47,369 nucleotides of DNA. It comes from CAZJYI01 sp964550025 (GTDB taxonomy: Bacteria; Verrucomicrobiota; Kiritimatiellia; UBA8416; CAYOBW01). This document shows positions 34,411-42,308 of the stretch, piece by piece. The notes under the pieces were generated by a model. The model searched no databases. It was not told the DNA's origin and saw nothing but the letters and a program-made list of their open reading frames with translations. Location: NCBI GenBank assembly GCA_964550025.1, contig CAZJYI010000087.1:1-47369 (forward strand), read 5' to 3'. Position numbers and translations under genes: made by a program. Position 1 is the first letter of the stretch; each line of letters opens with the position of its first letter.

Positions 34411-34821
34411 TCATCCTGTTGGCTCCTCTGTCCTGAGGATCTTCAGCTTGGAATGCTTGGCGATATGGTCAAAGTCGCGGTCGTTGTGAAGCAGAGAGAG
34501 GCTGTACTCAATGGCAACTGACGCGATCATGCAGTCAACGGGCTTCCGCACCGTGACGCCCTTCTTGCGTAGTGCGCGGTAGAGCTCGGCCGCACGCATG
34601 AATGTCGCGCGGTGCATGGGGAAGAAGATCAGGGAATCGAGATGGTCCTTCGTTCGCCGATACTCGGCGTCCGAACGTATGCCCTGGAGGATCTCGGCAA
34701 GGATGACACCACAGAGACATAGATCCTCATCGCCTTCGATCAACTCTTGAAGTCTGACTGCCTGCGGCGTCAAGTTGTCGCCAAAGAAGTCGATCCACAC
34801 GGTAGTGTCAACGAGCACCAT
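34411..34821 (-). CDS. vapC: VapC-type PIN-domain toxin
   Basis: A 136-residue PIN nuclease. The acidic active site is complete: Asp5 (VDTTVWIDFF), Glu43 (LAEILQG), Asp96 (PVDCMIAS) and Asp114/Asp116 (HNDRDFDHI). VapC toxins cleave tRNA or rRNA and are held inactive by VapB. Its ATG overlaps the antitoxin stop (TGATG); a GTG one codon upstream is also possible. Length and motif spacing are those of an intact toxin. Confidence 0.93.
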   Translation of the reverse strand: MVLVDTTVWIDFFGDNLTPQAVRLQELIEGDEDLCLCGVILAEILQGIRSDAEYRRTKDHLDSLIFFPMHRATFMRAAELYRALRKKGVTVRKPVDCMIASVAIEYSLSLLHNDRDFDHIAKHSKLKILRTEEPTG

Positions 34822-35021
34822 CACGCTCGTGCCTCTCGCCAGGCCGTCAAGTCACCTTCCCATTTGACGGAGCCCTTCAGTTCCAGCAGGCGCCTCTGCC
34901 GGCCACGCCGACGCACTTCGTGCAACGCGTAGTCAATCAGGGCGCGACGCGTCTCAATACCCGTCAGCTTCTGGCATTCCTCAACCAGCTTATCGTCCAG
35001 CACTACATTCGTTCTTCCCAT
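34821..35021 (-). CDS. vapB: VapB-type antitoxin
   Basis: A 66-residue protein. The N-terminal part (RTNVVLDDKLVEECQKLTG, then RRALIDYALHEVRRR) is the ribbon-helix-helix-like DNA-binding region of DUF2191/VapB antitoxins. The C-terminal part (LKGSVKWEGDLTAWREARA) is the toxin-wrapping tail, with its usual Trp and acidic residues. ATG 35021 has GGGGGTGAT upstream; a TTG at 35036 is a weaker option. It overlaps vapC and is preceded by an operator at 35040-35073. Confidence 0.93.
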   Translation of the reverse strand: MGRTNVVLDDKLVEECQKLTGIETRRALIDYALHEVRRRGRQRRLLELKGSVKWEGDLTAWREARA

Positions 35022-35039
35022 TTGAATCACCCCCAATCA

Positions 35040-35076
35040 CCATACACACGATACGGCATCCTGATGTGTATGGCAA
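35040..35076 (-). promoter_or_regulatory. vapBC promoter with VapBC operator
   Basis: On the minus strand, TTGCCA (35071-35076), a 17-nt spacer and TATCGT (35048-35053) form a promoter. A perfect 9-bp inverted repeat, CCATACACA (35040-35048) and TGTGTATGG (35065-35073), has one arm against the -35 and the other against the -10. This is the arrangement expected for autorepression by the VapBC complex. Confidence 0.8.
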
Positions 35077-35254
35077 GCAGTTCCTTCCGGAAGCCAACAC
35101 ATGTATTCTGACGCTTCATGTCGTGAATACCGACGTTAACCAGCTACTCTGCGGTTGTTACCTATTCCACGCACTCGCGACCGCGACAATACGAGAAACA
35201 CAGTATCATGCACCCGAAACCCATCAAGCCCCGAGGCCTCGGCGCGTCCTGTCG

Positions 35255-35289
35255 CGACTCATCCGGCTCATCCGCCCCCGACTCATCCG
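35255..35289. repeat. GACTCATCCG tandem words
   Basis: CGACTCATCCG occurs at 35255-35265 and 35279-35289, with a degenerate copy between. A related word, GGACTCATC, is tandem at 47306-47323. The whole space 35077-35592 between vapB and the lipoprotein gene shows no convincing coding signal. A possible -10 box TACAAT lies at 35548-35553, without a good -35. Confidence 0.55.
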
Positions 35290-35592
35290 AGACTATGCAA
35301 AGAGAAGCCCCTTGCGTCTGGGATCTCTGAGAAGTAGTATCGCGTCGATGTCAACGCGGGATGAGGAGGGCGATTCACGCGGTGGGTAATGCTCAAGATT
35401 AGAGGGCAATACCTCGTGCTCCTCGCTGCCTGAAAACCACCGAGCGAAGGGGGGTTACCCTCGGACCAGGCAGGCCTCCTTGGCCCGCCGGCCGATACCC
35501 GAAAACGGGGTGGGATCACCTTGTTCTTGCACCGATTCGGCTAACCGTACAATGCTCGAAACCACGATCTTTGGCTTCAAGGGAGTTGCGAA

Positions 35593-36042
35593 ATGGAGAA
35601 GGGGATGAAGATCACGAGGCAGTGGGAGCTCATGGGTGCATTGGTTGTCGCCGTCTTAGCGTCAGGCTGTGGAACAACCAGGTATAAGGCGTACATGGGT
35701 CCGGACCTGCCCATAGACGAACTTGCAGTGATGGAGCATCAGTGGGCCAGCGAAGACGTGATTCGGATAACAGGAATAGACGGACTGGCCGTCAAGCATA
35801 CCTTCGCCGTCACTGAACAGTATTTTATAGAGCCGGGAGAGCACGAGATTGTCTTCAACTACAGAAAGGACCCCACGTGGTCGAAGACTCACTACTTCAG
35901 AGCCACATTCAACGCCCAGGCAGGGCGGAAATACGTTCCCGTGGGCAGAAAGGCGGAAAAGTCAGCCGTTGCCTGGATCGAGGAACTCACAGCAGACGGC
36001 ACACGGGAGAAGGTCGCAGACGCTGTCATGACGTCTCCATAG
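35593..36042 (+). CDS. Small lipoprotein
   Basis: A 149-residue protein with a lipobox (LVVAVLASGC) after a short charged N-terminus, so it should be lipid-anchored. The rest is a beta-rich domain (YKAYMGPDLPIDELAVMEH, FIEPGEHEIVFNYRKD, YFRATFNAQAGRKYVPVG) resembling the PEGA-like or carboxypeptidase-regulatory-like small domains of bacterial lipoproteins. GGGAG lies 8 nt before the ATG; a second ATG at 35605 is possible. The stop codon TAG is inside the left edge of the long palindrome 36047-36076. Function unknown. Confidence 0.75.
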   Translation: MEKGMKITRQWELMGALVVAVLASGCGTTRYKAYMGPDLPIDELAVMEHQWASEDVIRITGIDGLAVKHTFAVTEQYFIEPGEHEIVFNYRKDPTWSKTHYFRATFNAQAGRKYVPVGRKAEKSAVAWIEELTADGTREKVADAVMTSP

Positions 36043-36085
36043 GGGGCGCACCACGGCAACGCGTTGCCGTGGTGCGACTCCGATG
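36038..36085. repeat. 30-bp perfect palindrome with flanking half-matches
   Basis: 36047-36076 is a perfect palindrome with half-site CGCACCACGGCAACG. The flanks CCATAGGGG and CTCCGATGG extend it imperfectly. Immediately after it, CGATGGTAGC is repeated directly (36081-36090 and 36096-36105). A half copy of the same element is at 28684-28706. The TAG stop of the lipoprotein gene lies in its left flank. Confidence 0.8.
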
Positions 36086-36187
36086 GTAGCAACCCCGATG
36101 GTAGCGCGTGGCGACGGCGGAGACACCTCTGATGTCGTGTGCGGAGTTGAGGGCGATGAGGGCGAGGGTGAGTGGGAAGAGGGTGGC

Positions 36188-36397
36188 ATGAAGCGCCGGA
36201 GGACCGGTCGCCGAAACCATACATGTAGCGGATGTCTGCTGTTCCTCATCTCAGCCATCGCGTTGCTGCGCCGCGATGAGGAAGGAGACGGCGAGACCTC
36301 GTCGGAGATGATGAAGCAATTCGAGGAGCGGCTCGCCTGCTACAAGGGCAACAGCCCCTACACACAACCGCTCGAACAGGGAAAGCGAGTCGAGTGA
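36188..36397 (+). CDS. Possible small membrane-anchored protein
   Basis: A 69-residue frame: MKRRRTGRRNHTCSG, one hydrophobic helix (CLLFLISAIALL), then an acidic hydrophilic tail. GAAGAGGG lies 4 nt upstream of the ATG. The positive-inside N-terminus and helix look like a real single-span protein. However, there is no homology I can name, and the surrounding spacer (36086-36598) is otherwise empty of coding signal, so it may be fortuitous. Confidence 0.4.
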   Translation: MKRRRTGRRNHTCSGCLLFLISAIALLRRDEEGDGETSSEMMKQFEERLACYKGNSPYTQPLEQGKRVE

Positions 36398-36598
36398 GAG
36401 GCATGTGTTCCATCACGACCTCCGATACAACCGAACTTATCGGACTGCAACAGTTCAGCGGCTTGCGGACAATGTGCACGCTTCACCGAGCCTACGACTT
36501 TGCGGTGGCATCAACGCCGTGCGCGTACTACGCTGCGGCGTGGGGTGGAGTGAGGCGGTGACGGAGGGATTGTCCGCCGATAGAGGGGGAGGATGCCG

Positions 36599-36943
36599 AT
36601 GGTTGAAATGGATCGAGCTCGACGAATGCGTTTCGTGATTGCGTTGGCGCTGGGGCTGACCTCGCTGGTCGCGAGTGTCTCCGTCGGACCGATAGTGATG
36701 GTCTCCAGGATGTCCAGACTCTCGAGCGCCATCGAATCAGCCGAAGACATTGCGCAGATCAAGGAGAACATCAGCGCGCTTGAAGAGACGGGGGGCTTGC
36801 TGACGGCGATCCCGGTCATCTCGCTCTCGATCGCCATTGTCTGTCTGGTATATTGCTTCCTCATTTGGGGTTCGTCCTTTGTCGGCCCAAAGGAAGACAC
36901 TCCGATACCATCAACCGCTGGAACCGAACCGCCTGCACCATGA
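36599..36943 (+). CDS. Small membrane protein with two helices
   Basis: A 114-residue protein with an N-terminal helix (RFVIALALGLTSLVASVSVG), an amphipathic middle (MSRLSSAIESAEDIAQIKENISAL) and a second helix (LLTAIPVISLSIAIVCLVYCFLIW), ending in a Pro-rich tail. ATG 36599 is preferred because AGGGGGAGG is 6 nt upstream; the ATG at 36593 touches that site. No family recognised. It precedes the GNAT gene by 57 nt on the same strand. Confidence 0.65.
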   Translation: MVEMDRARRMRFVIALALGLTSLVASVSVGPIVMVSRMSRLSSAIESAEDIAQIKENISALEETGGLLTAIPVISLSIAIVCLVYCFLIWGSSFVGPKEDTPIPSTAGTEPPAP

Positions 36944-37000
36944 AGGGGCAATGCGGGCGTGCCTTCGGGACTCGGTCAGGCACCACGCTCGGGACAGAGG

Positions 37001-37447
37001 ATGGACTACACAATCCGCCAAATGACGATGGGTGATTACGACGAAGCGTATCGGCTCTGGACTACGGCCGACGGCATCTGCCTGGACGAGGAAGACCGTC
37101 TCGAAGGCATTGCCCGGTACCTTCTGCGCAACCAGGGCCTGTGTTTCGTCGCAATCGCGGATGACCGGCTCGCCGGAACCGTGCTCTGCGGTCACGAGGG
37201 GCGCAGGGGAATCCTGCGCCACCTTGTCGTTGCGCCGGAGTTCCGCGGCAACGGCATAGCCAGAGAGCTCATCAGCCGCTGTCGCGCCGCGCTGGCACGC
37301 GAAGGAATCCGGAAGTGCAATACCTTTGTCCTCGACTCGAACACGGCGGGTCGTCAATTCTGGAGACACGTGGGCTGGCATCTGCTCGACGATGACTTCA
37401 GAGTGATGCAGATGCCGACGGAACCAGACCGAGGCCCGGAACGATGA
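37001..37447 (+). CDS. GNAT-family N-acetyltransferase
   Basis: A 148-residue protein. The acetyl-CoA pyrophosphate-binding motif A is LRHLVVAPEFRGNGIARELI (RGNGIA), after the beta strand FVAIADDRLAGTVLCGH and before the closing NTAGRQFWRHVGWHLLDDD. Length and order are those of a single-domain GNAT enzyme. The YIRQMTMGDYDEAYRLW-like start fits RimI/YhhY-type small-molecule or protein acetylases, but the substrate cannot be read. The start at 37001 has GAGG directly upstream. Confidence 0.9.
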   Translation: MDYTIRQMTMGDYDEAYRLWTTADGICLDEEDRLEGIARYLLRNQGLCFVAIADDRLAGTVLCGHEGRRGILRHLVVAPEFRGNGIARELISRCRAALAREGIRKCNTFVLDSNTAGRQFWRHVGWHLLDDDFRVMQMPTEPDRGPER

Positions 37448-37469
37448 GAGACCTGACGGGGGCTGGTGT

Positions 37470-37934
37470 ATGATACAGTTGTGGAAACCTACGCCGGCCC
37501 TGAAGATCCTCGAGGCACTGGGAGCGGTCGCGGACGACCGTGTGCGGGAGGTGAACGAGGCGGAGGCGGCCGTCGATTCCTCAGACGGCAGCAAGACGTA
37601 CACCGTCACGTGGGATGCGGAGAGCCGCGTTGTTTCCAGCAACGACAATGCCTCGTTCTGGCAAGGCTACCTGGGGTACCCCGGCGTGGCGTTCCTGATG
37701 CGGGCGGGGCTCCTCCCCTTTGACGAGCAGCTTGCCGCCGGGCTCAAGGGCGTTGAGTGGAAGACGCTCAACAAGAAGCTGCGCGACCACCAGAAGGTCA
37801 TCCGGCACCTCGAAGAACATGCCGGCCTCGACGCGGATCGGGCCGGCCGCTTCGCCGACACGGTCCGCGCGGCCATGCGGGAACTCGGGCTGCGCAAGCC
37901 GGAGAAGCGGCCAAGGGCAGCGAAGGGGAAGTGA
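37470..37934 (+). CDS. Conserved-looking protein of unknown function
   Basis: A 154-residue soluble protein. The first 50 residues (WKPTPALKILEALGAVADDRV then YTVTWDAESRVVSSNDNASFW) suggest a small alpha/beta fold. The rest is helical and basic (WKTLNKKLRDHQKVIRHLEEHAGLD), ending in a Lys/Arg-rich tail that might bind nucleic acid. It is 22 nt after the GNAT gene, probably in the same transcript. Its stop TGA is the first part of a GTGATCGGTG repeat (37931 onward). I do not recognise the family. Confidence 0.7.
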   Translation: MIQLWKPTPALKILEALGAVADDRVREVNEAEAAVDSSDGSKTYTVTWDAESRVVSSNDNASFWQGYLGYPGVAFLMRAGLLPFDEQLAAGLKGVEWKTLNKKLRDHQKVIRHLEEHAGLDADRAGRFADTVRAAMRELGLRKPEKRPRAAKGK

Positions 37935-37971
37935 TCGGTGGGCAGTTGGCAGGGGGCAGTGAGCAGTGATC
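37931..37971 (+). repeat. CAGTGATC-type repeat, copy 1
   Basis: Words GTGATCGGTG, GGCAGTTGGCAGG, GGGCAGTGAGCAGTGATCGG follow one another. The TGA of the preceding gene is within the first word. Related copies lie at 40125-40163 and 40583-40602. Confidence 0.65.
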
Positions 37972-38077
37972 GGGGACCTGTTTTCGGCCGGGAGAGACTG
38001 GTAGGAGCGGGCACGGCCGATTGCTTCTGCTTGCCTCGGGGCTCTCGGTGCGGTACGTATTTTGCTCCGTGAACGAC

Positions 38078-40084
38078 ATGCGAGCAACGAGGCGAAACCT
38101 CGATCTCTGGATCATGGCCGCGGCACTCATCGTGGGCGGCCTGTTGAGACTGCTGTATCTGGCCGAACTGACGCATGCTCCCGATTTCGATGCCCCCCTT
38201 CTGGACGAGCAATACCACGACTACTGGGCACGGTGCATCGCGTTTGGGGAATCTACGCTGCGTGAGGGAACGCCGGATCCCGGAATCTCGACCAACCCGT
38301 ACTTCCGTCCGCCGGGCTACCCGTTCTTTCTGGCCCTGGTCTACAAGGTGTTCGGCACGCATCCGCTGAGTGCTCGCATCATCCAGATGGTGCTGGGGCT
38401 TCTCTCATGTGCGCTCGGCTACGTGTTCACAAGACGGTGGTTTGGCCGGGGGCCGGCACGGTTCTACGCGGTGATCATGGCCGTCTCGTGGGTCTTCATG
38501 TACTACGAGGGTAAACTGTTGGCAGCGTCGCTCCTGATGCCGTTGACTTTGCTTCTGTTGCATCTGCTCGCGAGACTGGCCGGTGGAGCGACCGCGAGGA
38601 AGGCCCTGGCGGCAGGGCTCGCACTGGGGGCCTACGCACTCGTACGCCCCAACATCCTTCCCTTTGCCGCGGTGGCCGCCGTATGGGTCTGGTGGGTGGC
38701 GATCCGCCAGGTGTCGGAAAAGAAGTACCTGCGTGCGACACGGGCGGTCGCCGCGTTGACATTGGGGACGATTCTCGCCATCGCCCCGGCAACGATCCGG
38801 AACTACGTGGTCGGCAGGGAGTTCGTCCTCATATCGGCAAACGGCGGCATCAACCTCTTCTTCGGAAACAACGAAGACACGACAGGGGTGGATGCGTCGC
38901 ACGCGGAGATCGGGCCGTGGACGTGTTTCGACTATCCGGGCATCGTGGCGGATCTCGAGAAGAGGCTTGGCAAGCCGCTGTCGTACGGAAGCGCATCCGC
39001 GTACTTCGCGCGGCGTGCATGGGACTTTGTAGCGCAGAATCCCGCCGCCGCCCTGAGACTCACGCTGCGGAAGACCGCCCTGTTCTGGGGGCCGAGCGAG
39101 ATTGCGGCCGAGGGTGACGTGGCACTGGAGCGCAAGCAGTCGGCCGTGCTGCGTTACCTGCCTGTGTCGTTCTCGTGGGCAATGGCGCTGTCGCTCGTCG
39201 GCATGGGGATGCTCTTCGTTGAGTGGCGGCAGGCGAAGGACCGCCATTGGAGTCCGATTCCTCTGCTGCTGGTCGCCTTTGCGGCGGTCTTTTCCGCCAC
39301 CATTGTGATCTTCTTCGTTGCCGGCCGCTACCGGCTACCCGTGATTCCCGTCCTGCTGATGTTCAGCGCGGTGGCGCTGCACCGAATCGGCCTGTTGCTC
39401 CTTGGAGGCGACTTGCACAAGGCGCTTGTCTGGTGCTTGATCGCGCCGATGCTGTACGCCGCATCGCAAGCGGGCCGCCAAACGGAGTATACCAGGCCGC
39501 ACGCGTGGCATCTCCACCGCGGCATCGCCTTCGAAACGCGAAACGAGTTGGAGCGCGCGCTACGAGAGTACCACATGGCCGAGAAGAGCGCCCCCAACGA
39601 CCCACTGGTACTCTACAGTCTCGGACAAGCATACTTGCGCAAGCAGTCCGTGGCCACGGCGGTGTCGTATCTCACCCGCGCCGTGGAGTCTGATCCCGGG
39701 CATGTCAGAGCACGCCTTGCGTTGGGCAAAGCTCTCGGGAGACAGCGTCAGTGGCAAGCGGCCGCAGAGCAGTTCTCGAAAGCGCTCGACCTCAGCCCGG
39801 GCAATGCCGAAGCTCACCTGTGCGCGGGAAGCGCGCTCATGATGCTGGGGCGTGGCGACGATGCAATCAAACACTACAGGGAGACCGTTCGGCTGCAACC
39901 GGACTACGTGGCTGCCCGCCTCTGCCTTGGGAGTGCGCTGCTTGAACACGGCCATATTGATGATGCGAAGCAACACTTCCGCGCGGCCATGCGCATCGAC
40001 CCCGGCAATCATGCCGCGCGAGAAGGCTTGCGGAAGGCCGATGCCGGCGCTGCCCGGCGATCAACGACGGTCGAGGAGATGTAG
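38078..40084 (+). CDS. PMT/ArnT-like membrane glycosyltransferase fused to TPRs
   Basis: A 668-residue protein. Residues 1-455 are a polytopic GT-C fold. After the first helix comes an acidic luminal loop (APDFDAPLLDEQYHDYWARC, with the Asp-Glu expected in ArnT/PMT catalysis) and FRPPGYPFFLALVYKVFG, then about ten helices. Residues about 495-655 are four to five TPRs (PLVLYSLGQAYLRKQS, VRARLALGKALGRQRQ, AEAHLCAGSALMMLGRG and so on). Such enzymes transfer sugars from polyprenyl-phosphate donors to lipids or proteins. The TPR part may recruit the acceptor. ATG 38078 has no strong ribosome binding site; a GTG at 38069 is also possible. It precedes the CAGTGATC repeat. Confidence 0.85.
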   Translation: MRATRRNLDLWIMAAALIVGGLLRLLYLAELTHAPDFDAPLLDEQYHDYWARCIAFGESTLREGTPDPGISTNPYFRPPGYPFFLALVYKVFGTHPLSARIIQMVLGLLSCALGYVFTRRWFGRGPARFYAVIMAVSWVFMYYEGKLLAASLLMPLTLLLLHLLARLAGGATARKALAAGLALGAYALVRPNILPFAAVAAVWVWWVAIRQVSEKKYLRATRAVAALTLGTILAIAPATIRNYVVGREFVLISANGGINLFFGNNEDTTGVDASHAEIGPWTCFDYPGIVADLEKRLGKPLSYGSASAYFARRAWDFVAQNPAAALRLTLRKTALFWGPSEIAAEGDVALERKQSAVLRYLPVSFSWAMALSLVGMGMLFVEWRQAKDRHWSPIPLLLVAFAAVFSATIVIFFVAGRYRLPVIPVLLMFSAVALHRIGLLLLGGDLHKALVWCLIAPMLYAASQAGRQTEYTRPHAWHLHRGIAFETRNELERALREYHMAEKSAPNDPLVLYSLGQAYLRKQSVATAVSYLTRAVESDPGHVRARLALGKALGRQRQWQAAAEQFSKALDLSPGNAEAHLCAGSALMMLGRGDDAIKHYRETVRLQPDYVAARLCLGSALLEHGHIDDAKQHFRAAMRIDPGNHAAREGLRKADAGAARRSTTVEEM

Positions 40085-40124
40085 ACGGGCTCAGCCACCC
40101 GGTGACACCCGCGGCGAGAGGGAA

Positions 40125-40163
40125 GTGATCAGTGACCAGTGATCAGTGACCAGTGATCGGTGG
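40125..40163 (+). repeat. GATCAGTGACCAGT tandem repeat, copy 2
   Basis: Two full 14-nt units GATCAGTGACCAGT and a partial GATCGGTG are in tandem. The 198-nt space 40085-40282 between convergent genes holds nothing else supported. Confidence 0.85.
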
Positions 40164-40282
40164 CCCGTGTTCGGCACGCGGGATCGGGATCTCACACATC
40201 CGTGGTTTCTCGGCAGTGCGCATGACCGTCAGCCACGACGCGTACCGTACGGCCTCACACCCCACGTCGAGAGGTCTGCGCC

Positions 40283-42082
40283 CTACGCCGCCTCCGCGGC
40301 GTAGAGTTGTCCGATAATCTGCTCATCGGGCGAAAGCGATTTGGGCAGTCCCGAAAGCTCCGTCAGTTTGCTGATGAGCTCTTCGAGGCGTGCAGCGCTT
40401 TCTTTGCCGAGTTGAAGGAGGTCGGCCTGGGGTTGCGTCACGGGGCCGAGGCGTTCACTACGGATGGTCTCGAGGGCGCAGTTGATGACCGTGAGCGGCT
40501 GACAGAGCTCCTGGCCGATCTCAGCCAGCATTTCCAACAGCTTGCGCCGACTCAGGCGGAGCCGCGGTTCGTGTTCTGAATCGTGATCGGTGATCAGTGA
40601 CTCGTCGGCACGAATGGCCTCGATCATCTTCAGGATCTTACGTTCGGTTCGGTCCACGAGCTTCTTCAACTCGCGATCGATGCTGGAGAGGATCTTGAAG
40701 ATGCCGGCCGTCGTCTTCTCGCCCATCGCTTCGCCGTCTTCCAACCCCTTGCCGAGTTTCGTAAGCAGTTCGGCCAGATGGTTGACGGCAGCCACGCCGC
40801 TGTCTTGGCCATCCAAGGCCAGACCGCTCTTCTCCAGCAGTTCATGCCATCCCGTAAGCGTCAGGCCGCTGGCCATCAACCGTTGCTGGAGATCGGTGTG
40901 GTCTATGCCCTCGGCGCCCTTGGAACGGATGTACTTGAGAATACGTTCCTCGTTCGAGCTGATCGCATTGCGCTTCTTCATGTAGTCCGAAGCAAGTGCG
41001 TTGATGGCCAGCTCGTCGCGCATACCGTTCACGGCGTCATCGATCGTCCGAATGTCATCGGCGCCGGGAGGGTCTGCCCGGAGCTGCAAGCGATCAAGGA
41101 TCTCTTTCTCAACGAGGACCAGCGTCTTGCCGAGTTTCTTTTTTCCCTTCTGGGTCTTCGAGTCGGGGTCCAGAAGCAGTGACTCATAGGCACGGCGCAG
41201 GCATTGGACGACCGTCGCGGCCAGCGTCTTCCCGTTGGCCAGTTCAATCGAGGTGTGGCAGGTCTCGGCCGCTTCCATGATAAGCGCGCCGAGCTTGGCC
41301 GGGTCCGCTGCGATCCGGCGTAGCGCGGCGACCGCGGCTGTCGCATCGTTCTCGTTCTGCCCCGACAGAAAGGACAGGGCGGCATTGCCGTCTTCGGCGG
41401 CCTCATCGTTCCCCTGCCCGTCCCCGTCGGCGCCGGTCCCTTCGCCCTCTCCCCCCCCGGCTCCTGCCTGCGTGCCTTCCGGCTCTCCCGGATCCGCCAC
41501 GATCCTGGTGTATTGGGCTGCCAGGGCTTCTACGTTGCCGATCCCGAGCATTTCCATCACGGCGGCTACGCCGCCCAGTTGCTGGAGCTCGTCGGGGGTG
41601 GCGTTCAACACCTCCATAAGCGCGGAGAATTCCTCTTCGGTCACGCCCTGCGTAATGGCGAAACCGCCGATCTCTCGCGCCCCAAGGTGCGAAACGAACG
41701 TCTTTGCCAACGGTTTTTTTGTCGCAACCACCTGCTCGTTGACAAGGGGGTCGTCCTCAAACACGGCGAACGCGATGCGCTCTTCCGTCTCCAGCACCCT
41801 GGAGGCGAGGGCAAAGCACTCTCGCACGGCCTGCCGTGTAACGCCATGTTCGTTGCCGTACAGAGCCGTGACGCTAAAGACCTGTCCGAGGGCGCACAAC
41901 AGCGGCTCGGCTTGCGGCAAAGGCGCCGGGGCGGCGTCTTCAGATTGCGCACAGGCCCCGTCATCCGCACGTTCCGCCACCGCGGGCGCCGCGGCATGAC
42001 GAAACTCTTCGACCGGAGTGTCCGGCCGCAACCGCGCTTCGTACCGCGGTTCCTCCTCAATAACCGGCGCATTGATCATCAT
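40283..42082 (-). CDS. Degenerate-HisKA signalling-like protein (paralogue 2)
   Basis: A 599-residue paralogue of 11678-13345. It has the same N-terminal sensor-like region (LGQVFSVTALYGNEHGVTRQ ... NATPDELQQLGGV), then a Gly/Glu-rich linker, then the conserved block KKGKKKLGKTLVLVEKE through MKKRNAISSNEERILKYI. The C-terminal helices are LLEMLAEIGQELCQPLTVINC, with Gln where HisKA has the phospho-His, and no ATPase domain. ATG 42082 or 42079 follows GGGGGTAGGA; the longer frame is intergenic. A linker shortly before the C-terminal helices reads DESLITDHDSEHEP and is encoded by a copy of the GTGATCAGTGAC repeat (40583-40602). The two proteins may heterodimerise; function unknown. Confidence 0.78.
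   Translation of the reverse strand: MMINAPVIEEEPRYEARLRPDTPVEEFRHAAAPAVAERADDGACAQSEDAAPAPLPQAEPLLCALGQVFSVTALYGNEHGVTRQAVRECFALASRVLETEERIAFAVFEDDPLVNEQVVATKKPLAKTFVSHLGAREIGGFAITQGVTEEEFSALMEVLNATPDELQQLGGVAAVMEMLGIGNVEALAAQYTRIVADPGEPEGTQAGAGGGEGEGTGADGDGQGNDEAAEDGNAALSFLSGQNENDATAAVAALRRIAADPAKLGALIMEAAETCHTSIELANGKTLAATVVQCLRRAYESLLLDPDSKTQKGKKKLGKTLVLVEKEILDRLQLRADPPGADDIRTIDDAVNGMRDELAINALASDYMKKRNAISSNEERILKYIRSKGAEGIDHTDLQQRLMASGLTLTGWHELLEKSGLALDGQDSGVAAVNHLAELLTKLGKGLEDGEAMGEKTTAGIFKILSSIDRELKKLVDRTERKILKMIEAIRADESLITDHDSEHEPRLRLSRRKLLEMLAEIGQELCQPLTVINCALETIRSERLGPVTQPQADLLQLGKESAARLEELISKLTELSGLPKSLSPDEQIIGQLYAAEAA
40583..40602. repeat. CAGTGATC-type repeat inside a coding sequence, copy 3
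   Basis: GTGATCGGTGATCAGTGACT is the same word family as the intergenic arrays at 37931 and 40125. Here it is in frame in the linker of the degenerate-HisKA protein, which keeps its reading frame. Confidence 0.75.
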
Positions 42083-42274
42083 GGTCCTACCCCCAGGAAG
42101 ACATGCTGTCGAAATATCGTCGAGTTGGCACGTCGCATGGAGCATGCCAAGGAACCCAGGAAGACACCTAAGACACTGCCATCAAATAGGTTGCAACAAG
42201 ACAGACCGTCCCCGGCAGTTACCGAAAACTGTGCGAACTGTTACGAAATGAACAGTTCTCCGTTTTTTTGTGAA

Positions 42275-42302
42275 TTGAATCAGGATCGGTGTCGTCTATA
42301 GT
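42275..42302 (+). promoter_or_regulatory. Promoter giving a leaderless transcript
   Basis: TTGAAT (42275-42280), a 16-nt spacer and TATAGT (42297-42302) end 6 nt before the ATG at 42309. The transcript would begin at or beside the start codon, and no ribosome binding site is present. Confidence 0.6.
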
Positions 42303-42308
42303 GGTGGT

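Noticed and set aside
35066..35389. Plus-strand frame after vapB
   Set aside because: Translation of GACTCATC words and low-complexity DNA; no ribosome binding site.
36405..36638. Small plus-strand frame between the two small membrane genes
   Set aside because: No ribosome binding site and no protein-like pattern; it overlaps the better-supported gene start at 36599.
40125..40163. CRISPR-like array
   Set aside because: The unit is 14 nt, contiguous without spacers, and no cas gene is near.
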